Below, in pieces: positions 5,415 to 9,305 of a stretch of DNA of 9,305 nucleotides. A program made the translations under genes and the position numbers. Numbering within the stretch: the first letter of the stretch is position 1; every line of letters starts with the position of its first letter. Under the pieces are notes generated by a model. That model did not search any database and was not told where the DNA came from. It was given only the letters and a program-made list of their open reading frames with translations. This DNA is from Spirochaetaceae bacterium (GTDB lineage Bacteria > Spirochaetota > Spirochaetia > DSM-27196 > SLAA01): the NCBI GenBank assembly GCA_003564775.1, contig PXEI01000085.1, positions 1-9,305 on the forward strand, written 5' to 3'.

Positions 5415-7124
5415 TCAAGTTCGCTCACCAGCGGTGTCGCCGGGTGCCGTGTCGCCGGGTGCCGTTGCAGCCTTGGCAAACTCAAGTTTGGGCTTGTTGC
5501 GTACATCAAACCCGGACTCAAGAATCTCGCTTTCACCGGGACGAAAGATCGTCTTACGAACACCATTGTCTGGCACACGGTACTCCATGCTTCCAAAACT
5601 CAGCGCAACACCGCGGAAGAGGGTGTCCTCAACCACCAGGATGCTCTTGCGTGACGCCCGCATCTCATCCCGCAAGGCCGGGAGCCGCTTTCGCAGCTCA
5701 TCAATATCTTTCACAATCGTGACCCCAGCCGCCTGCAACTGCTCACGCGCCTGAGCCATGCGCTCGTCGTTCCGCCCGGCCCGCAGCGCCTTGTCCAGCT
5801 GAGCAATCTTCTCCTCAATGCCGTCAAGCTCCGCCTGCTTATCCTCAAGCGCCTTTTTTGCTGAGCGGTACCCCATCAGTAACTCAGGCGCTACACCTAT
5901 AGCAACCCGGGTGGCGGCCTCGTTGAAGTTCCCCAGTTTTTTGCACCACACGCTCCCGCCAACAATGAGCGTACTTGCAATAATCTCTGAGCGTCTGCCG
6001 TTAAGTAGACAATGGTGCGCCACCACCATGTGAGAATGCATAATGGCTTCCTCTACAAAGGCGTGTCCGCGGCAGGTGACTCTGGCACTCTCTACATAAC
6101 GTGCGTAGAGGTCGCCTCCACACTCAATGGCTCCCTCTGTGTTTCCGTTGATCCCGGTCTTGAGCACGATATTCCCACCGGCGCGCAGCGTAGCCTTACC
6201 TACACCCTTACCGACCTGAATATCGCCGTCTGCTTCTACTATGAAGTTGTCTGCAATGCCACCTTCAATGACCACCGACCCCTCAAAATGGATGTTACCT
6301 GTCTCGTAGTTCACGTTCTTGACCGTAACAACCGGTTCTACAATGACGGTAGCATCCTCAAGAATGCGCACGTTCCCATCACACCCGGCGTAGAGGCGTC
6401 GCTCATCACGGCTCAGGTAGGTGTTCCGGCCGCCCTGCAAACGCACCACAACTGCATCGGTATGAGCTGGAATGGTTTCACCTGTCACGGTACGGCCATC
6501 CTCTGCCCGAACGGGTGGAAGCAGCTCGGCAAGGAGCTCATCCTTGTCTCTGTTATCAATGAAGTTCAGCTCTTTGAGGTTAATGCGGTCAAACTCCATC
6601 TCAAGGTAGGGTTTGCCTCTGTTGGTGTTGAAGTGATACTTAATTCGATGTCCCGATCCGTACACCGGCTCGCGTCCAGCGGCGACCATTGTCGGTGTTG
6701 AGTAGCTTCGGGTCTCAATCATTCGGTCGATGCTGGAGAACTCTACTCCATACACCACTCCGGCTTCATCCAGGGCCTCAACTGCCTCATCACGCGACGG
6801 CACAGCCCCGCCCTTACGCGGCGGTTTTATGGTCAGTTCGGCCGACATTTTGTCTTCGGCAATCTGCACCTCAAACTCCGCCTCTAGTTGCCGGCCTTCT
6901 GGCCAGTCTATGAGCGGCACCGGTTGACCCGAAGCCTCATCAAGAGCACGCCGTATGCGGGAGTTTGGTGCTCGGGGCGCACCCAGGAGCCGCAAACGGC
7001 TCTCTATCTGGTCTGGATACACCGGCTTACCATGGTCGCCAGGCCCATGCACCACAACGTAGACCCTGCCTTTGCGGCAGTAGAGATCAAAACTTCCGTC
7101 TGTAGAATCGTGAGATGACTGCAT
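5415..7124 (-). CDS. fapA: FapA/DUF342 polymer-binding domain protein
   Basis: Encodes about 569 residues from ATG 7124 (579 if GTG 7154 is used; ATG 7148 is also in frame). I favour 7124 for the GGTGG before it, without certainty. Positions below follow the 579-residue form. The DUF342 hallmark DGRTVTGETIPA lies at about 219-230. A right-handed beta-helix of glycine-punctuated strands follows at about 285-420 (GNIHFEGSVVIEGGI, EADGDIQVGKGVGKATL, AGGNIVLKTGINGNTEGAIECGGDLYARYV). A charged coiled coil lies at about 430-500, and a small beta-rich tail ends in a duplicated APGDT. FapA in Vibrio is linked to polar flagellar assembly and EIIA-Glc; DUF342 proteins in other phyla are mostly uncharacterised, so a role here is only a guess. 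There is no signal peptide or membrane segment, so it is likely cytoplasmic. It lies 80 bp behind ptb on the same strand and no flagellar gene is visible. Confidence 0.88.
   Translation of the reverse strand: MQSSHDSTDGSFDLYCRKGRVYVVVHGPGDHGKPVYPDQIESRLRLLGAPRAPNSRIRRALDEASGQPVPLIDWPEGRQLEAEFEVQIAEDKMSAELTIKPPRKGGAVPSRDEAVEALDEAGVVYGVEFSSIDRMIETRSYSTPTMVAAGREPVYGSGHRIKYHFNTNRGKPYLEMEFDRINLKELNFIDNRDKDELLAELLPPVRAEDGRTVTGETIPAHTDAVVVRLQGGRNTYLSRDERRLYAGCDGNVRILEDATVIVEPVVTVKNVNYETGNIHFEGSVVIEGGIADNFIVEADGDIQVGKGVGKATLRAGGNIVLKTGINGNTEGAIECGGDLYARYVESARVTCRGHAFVEEAIMHSHMVVAHHCLLNGRRSEIIASTLIVGGSVWCKKLGNFNEAATRVAIGVAPELLMGYRSAKKALEDKQAELDGIEEKIAQLDKALRAGRNDERMAQAREQLQAAGVTIVKDIDELRKRLPALRDEMRASRKSILVVEDTLFRGVALSFGSMEYRVPDNGVRKTIFRPGESEILESGFDVRNKPKLEFAKAATAPGDTAPGDTAGERT
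5434..5463. repeat. Perfect 15-bp tandem duplication in the fapA-like 3' end
   Basis: GTGTCGCCGGGTGCC occurs at 5434-5448 and again at 5449-5463. In frame it repeats five residues (APGDT) near the C-terminus without disturbing the reading frame. It looks like a recent slippage event in a disordered tail. Confidence 0.9.
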
Positions 7125-7204
7125 TGTGCCACCAAGTGTATCCTGCATTTGCACGGCTGTCAGCGTCGGAGCGCGGAATGCAGTCTGCTTTGAGCAGGCC
7201 CTGT

Positions 7205-8107
7205 CTAGGCATGCCCCGCATGGAGTGCCGCCAACGCAATAGAGTTGAGTTTGCTCTCTTGTGAGTCGGCCCTGGAGGTCAACACAACCGGCGCAGCAGC
7301 GCCAACGACAATTCCAGCGTTCTCCGCCCCGGCAAGAAATACCAGCGCTTTGTACACTGCGTTGCCCGCCTCTATGTTTGGCATAAGCAGTATGTCTGCA
7401 TCACCGGCTACCGGATCCTGTATACCTTTCTGAACGGCAGCCTCACGACTCACCGCATTATCAAGCGCAAGCGGGCCGCTTACCATGCAGTCGCCAGGTG
7501 TAGCTGCCGCAGACTCTTGCTGCAGGGTAGCCGCGTCCATGGTTGCAGGCATTTTAGGGTCAGGTTTTTCTTTGGCGCAGATCATGGCGACCTTAGGCTG
7601 GGGAACACCTACCGCGCGGACAACCTCGACGGCATTCATAATGATTTCGCGCTTCTGAGCGAGCGTTGGTAGAATAGTAATTGCAGCGTCACTGAGAAAA
7701 AGCAGCTTGGTGTACCGGGGCAGGCTAAAGGCTGCCACGTGGCTCAAGACACGGCCGGTTCGCAGCCCTCTATCGGCGTCCAGCACCGCCTGCAAAACCA
7801 GCTTGGTATCCAGCAGCCCCTTCATGAGCAGGGCCGCCTCGCCAGCGCGCACCAGTGCTACCGCAGCGGCGGCCGCCTCGGCAGCGGACTTGGCAGGCAC
7901 AATTTCCCAGGTGTCAAGACTCAGGCCCGCCTGCTCCAACACCTGCCGGATCTGTTGCGGGTCACCAAGGAACACAGGCTCAATGAGCCCGTGCTCCGCG
8001 GCGGTGCAAGCGGCGGTTACCGTGTCGGCGTCATGCGGAAAGACCACTGCAGCCCGGCGGGTTGGCGCGGCTGCCGCTGCGCTGCGCAGCTGCTCAAAGG
8101 TGTGCAT
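7205..8107 (-). CDS. ptb: Phosphate butyryltransferase (phosphate acyltransferase family)
   Basis: The 300-residue protein has the usual length for Ptb, the cytoplasmic enzyme that swaps CoA for phosphate on butyryl-, isobutyryl- or isovaleryl-CoA to make an acyl-phosphate for ATP formation by a kinase. Family landmarks are LLMKGLLDTK (about 93-102), VLSHVAAF (120-127), KVAMICAKEKPDPKMPATMDA (172-192), VSGPLALDNAVS (209-220), GDADILLMPNIEAGNAVYKAL (235-255) and SRADSQESKLNSIALA near the C-terminus. The N-terminal third is unusually alanine-rich. Its ATG lies inside the 3' end of the oxidoreductase gamma gene (14-bp overlap), indicating translational coupling. This pairing with a 2-oxoacid:ferredoxin oxidoreductase points to branched-chain 2-oxoacid fermentation. 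Phosphate acetyltransferase (pta) is the main alternative; the sequence motifs and length favour ptb. The butyrate-kinase partner is not in the window. Confidence 0.92.
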   Translation of the reverse strand: MHTFEQLRSAAAAAPTRRAAVVFPHDADTVTAACTAAEHGLIEPVFLGDPQQIRQVLEQAGLSLDTWEIVPAKSAAEAAAAAVALVRAGEAALLMKGLLDTKLVLQAVLDADRGLRTGRVLSHVAAFSLPRYTKLLFLSDAAITILPTLAQKREIIMNAVEVVRAVGVPQPKVAMICAKEKPDPKMPATMDAATLQQESAAATPGDCMVSGPLALDNAVSREAAVQKGIQDPVAGDADILLMPNIEAGNAVYKALVFLAGAENAGIVVGAAAPVVLTSRADSQESKLNSIALAALHAGHA

Positions 8108-8651
8108 ATGCCGCGCCTGCTGCCTCTACCCCACGCCGGAGCGCGGCCTCGTTAAGTGGAACAAACTGCTTTTTAGATGCCCCAAACATCTCGGTAATTG
8201 CCGACACGACATCATCAAGCTCAACAATACCGGTAAGCGAGACAAAGGCCCCCAGCATAACCATGTTCGCAACCTTGGGGTTCCCCACTTTTGCGGCAAG
8301 CTCGTTTGCCGGAACCGCAACAACTCGCAGGTCTTCTCGCGTTGGTGCCGCTTCAATGAGAGAGCTGTTGTAAATGAGCAACGCTCCCGGGAGGAGTTCT
8401 GCTTCAAACTTCTGCATGGAAGGCAGGTTCAGTGCAATGAGGCAGGTGGCGTCGTGATAAATAACCGGGGACCCAATGAGCTTGTCCGAGACAATCACGT
8501 GACAGTTGGCAGTACCACCGCGCATCTCCGGCCCGTACGAAGGTAGCCATGAGACCTCCAGGTTCCGCGCCATTGCGGTAGAGGCAATAAGCCGCCCCAT
8601 GGACATAACGCCCTGCCCGCCAAACCCAGCGCAGATAGTTTTCTCAAGCAT
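8094..8651 (-). CDS. 2-oxoacid:ferredoxin oxidoreductase, gamma subunit
   Basis: About 185 residues, typical for the stand-alone gamma subunit of the 2-oxoglutarate/2-ketoisovalerate class. Landmarks are the glycine-rich GFGGQGV (about 9-15), PSYGPEMRGGTANC (37-50), SDKLIGSPV, and NPKVANMVMLGAF in the second half. The gamma subunit is part of the enzyme that oxidatively decarboxylates a 2-oxoacid to acyl-CoA with ferredoxin as acceptor. I chose ATG 8651 because GGAGG lies 5 nt upstream; an in-frame ATG at 8663 would add four residues but overlaps that ribosome binding site. The start overlaps the end of the beta-subunit gene by 8 bp and its end overlaps ptb by 14 bp, so all three are one coupled transcript. 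Ketoisovalerate (Vor) is favoured over oxoglutarate (Kor) as substrate only because of the ptb neighbour. Confidence 0.92.
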   Translation of the reverse strand: MLEKTICAGFGGQGVMSMGRLIASTAMARNLEVSWLPSYGPEMRGGTANCHVIVSDKLIGSPVIYHDATCLIALNLPSMQKFEAELLPGALLIYNSSLIEAAPTREDLRVVAVPANELAAKVGNPKVANMVMLGAFVSLTGIVELDDVVSAITEMFGASKKQFVPLNEAALRRGVEAAGAAYAHL

Positions 8652-9305
8652 GACCACCTCCATGTGTTCTGGAGACAGTCGCTGGCTCAGGACGCCGGAA
8701 GTTACCCAGTGGATAGTAAGGCATCATGGTTTCCTTGACCCAGTCGAGCGACTCCAACGGCGACATCCCCCAGTTGGTGGGACAGGTAGACAGGATCTCA
8801 ACCATGGAGAAGCCCTGGTTAGCCTTTTGACACTCAAAGGCGTTGCGAACTGCCTTCTTGGTTTTACGGATGTTGGCCGGATCATGCACCGATGTCCGTT
8901 CAATAAAGGCCGCACCGTCGATAGTTGCCAGCATCTCTGAGACACGGAGCGGAAACCCCACCTGACGCGGGTCACGCCCATGCGGACTGGTGGTGGTTCG
9001 CTGGCCAACCAGGGTCGTCGGCGCCATCTGACCACCGGTCATTCCGTAAATGGCGTTGTTCACGAATATCACCGTGATCTTTTCACCCCGCCCGGCGGCA
9101 TGGATAATCTCGGCAGTTCCGATAGAGGCCAAGTCCCCGTCTCCCTGATACGCAAACACCATTCGGTCCGGCAGCACCCGCTTGATACCGGTGGCCATTG
9201 CCGGCGCGCGTCCGTGCGCCGCCTCATGCATGTCACAGTTAAAGTACTGATAACTCAAAACCGAACACCCAACCGGCGCCACACCAACCGTGTTGCCCAG
9301 CTCAC
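8644..9305 (-). CDS. 2-oxoacid:ferredoxin oxidoreductase, beta (TPP-binding) subunit, 5' end missing
   Basis: The frame runs in from the right edge without a start (first visible residues ELGNTVGVAPVGCSVL), so roughly the first 40-60 residues lie outside. The TPP/Mg motif is complete: YQGDGDLASIGTAE, then about 25 residues later VIFVNNAIYGMTGGQMAPTT. Upstream EAAHGRAPAMATGIKRVLPD and downstream CPTNWGM and PYYPLG are hallmark stretches of the Kor/Vor-type beta subunit. The protein makes the acyl-CoA-forming active centre with the alpha subunit, which should lie upstream, beyond the window. The tail after PYYPLGNF is short and non-conserved (HGGGHA), and its final codons contain the ribosome binding site of the gamma gene. 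A GTG at 9282 is an internal valine codon, not a start. Substrate preference between 2-ketoisovalerate and 2-oxoglutarate cannot be read from this fragment. Confidence 0.93.
   Translation of the reverse strand, partial: ELGNTVGVAPVGCSVLSYQYFNCDMHEAAHGRAPAMATGIKRVLPDRMVFAYQGDGDLASIGTAEIIHAAGRGEKITVIFVNNAIYGMTGGQMAPTTLVGQRTTTSPHGRDPRQVGFPLRVSEMLATIDGAAFIERTSVHDPANIRKTKKAVRNAFECQKANQGFSMVEILSTCPTNWGMSPLESLDWVKETMMPYYPLGNFRRPEPATVSRTHGGGHA

Noticed and set aside
6012..6701. Long plus-strand reading frame antisense to the fapA-like gene
   Set aside because: The minus strand here encodes the recognisable DUF342 beta-helix; the plus-strand product has no family features and no ribosome binding site.
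7184..7196. CTGCT/AGCAG hairpin after ptb as a terminator
   Set aside because: Only five pairs with a three-base loop, and no U-run follows on the minus strand.
7707..8546. Long plus-strand reading frame antisense to ptb and the gamma subunit
   Set aside because: It spans two strongly conserved minus-strand genes, has an Ala/Ser/Arg-rich shadow composition and no recognisable motif.

Overview
The window looks like the chromosome of a Gram-negative, fermentative bacterium. It has an outer-membrane usher and periplasmic chaperone (so two membranes), a ferredoxin-linked 2-oxoacid oxidoreductase with phosphate butyryltransferase (so anaerobic energy metabolism), and a FapA/DUF342 polymer-binding protein. 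This combination is reminiscent of free-living Spirochaeta-type spirochaetes, some of which ferment branched-chain amino acids. That assignment is an inference with low to moderate confidence. Genes are densely packed, and all but one lie on the minus strand, so transcription mostly runs right to left.

Right block (9305 to about 5415): a metabolic operon. The 5'-truncated TPP-binding beta subunit of a 2-oxoacid:ferredoxin oxidoreductase overlaps its gamma subunit gene, which overlaps ptb (phosphate butyryltransferase). A fapA-like DUF342 gene follows. The natural reading is oxidation of a (branched-chain) 2-oxoacid to acyl-CoA with reduction of ferredoxin, then phosphorolysis of the acyl-CoA to an acyl-phosphate for ATP synthesis. 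The alpha subunit and the kinase would lie outside the window or elsewhere. A small CxxC thioredoxin-like gene (5332 to 5093) follows with its own probable sigma-70 promoter.

Middle (4296 to 5078): a short divergent spacer and the only plus-strand gene, a PaaI/YiiD-type hotdog thioesterase carrying an odd Gly/Ala/Thr loop insertion. It converges on the thioredoxin-like gene.

Left block (4295 to 1): an apparently self-contained chaperone-usher surface-fibre module. An NtrC-type sigma-54 response regulator (REC-AAA+-Fis HTH, GAFTGA intact) lies immediately upstream of a 315-bp intergenic region. That region holds two matched CTCGAC-N6-GTCGAG palindromes 32 bp apart and a near-consensus sigma-54 -24/-12 promoter. 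Downstream come a secreted cysteine-free subunit-like protein with a strong ribosome binding site, a spacer packed with a 9-bp-stem hairpin and two families of short tandem repeats, a PapD-like chaperone, and an usher that runs off the left end. The layout suggests that the regulator drives the pilin-chaperone-usher operon through the two palindromes, and that the hairpin spacer sets the subunit-to-assembly-machinery ratio. This regulated fibre system is the most interesting part of the window.

No tRNA, rRNA, CRISPR array, insertion sequence or phage gene was seen.
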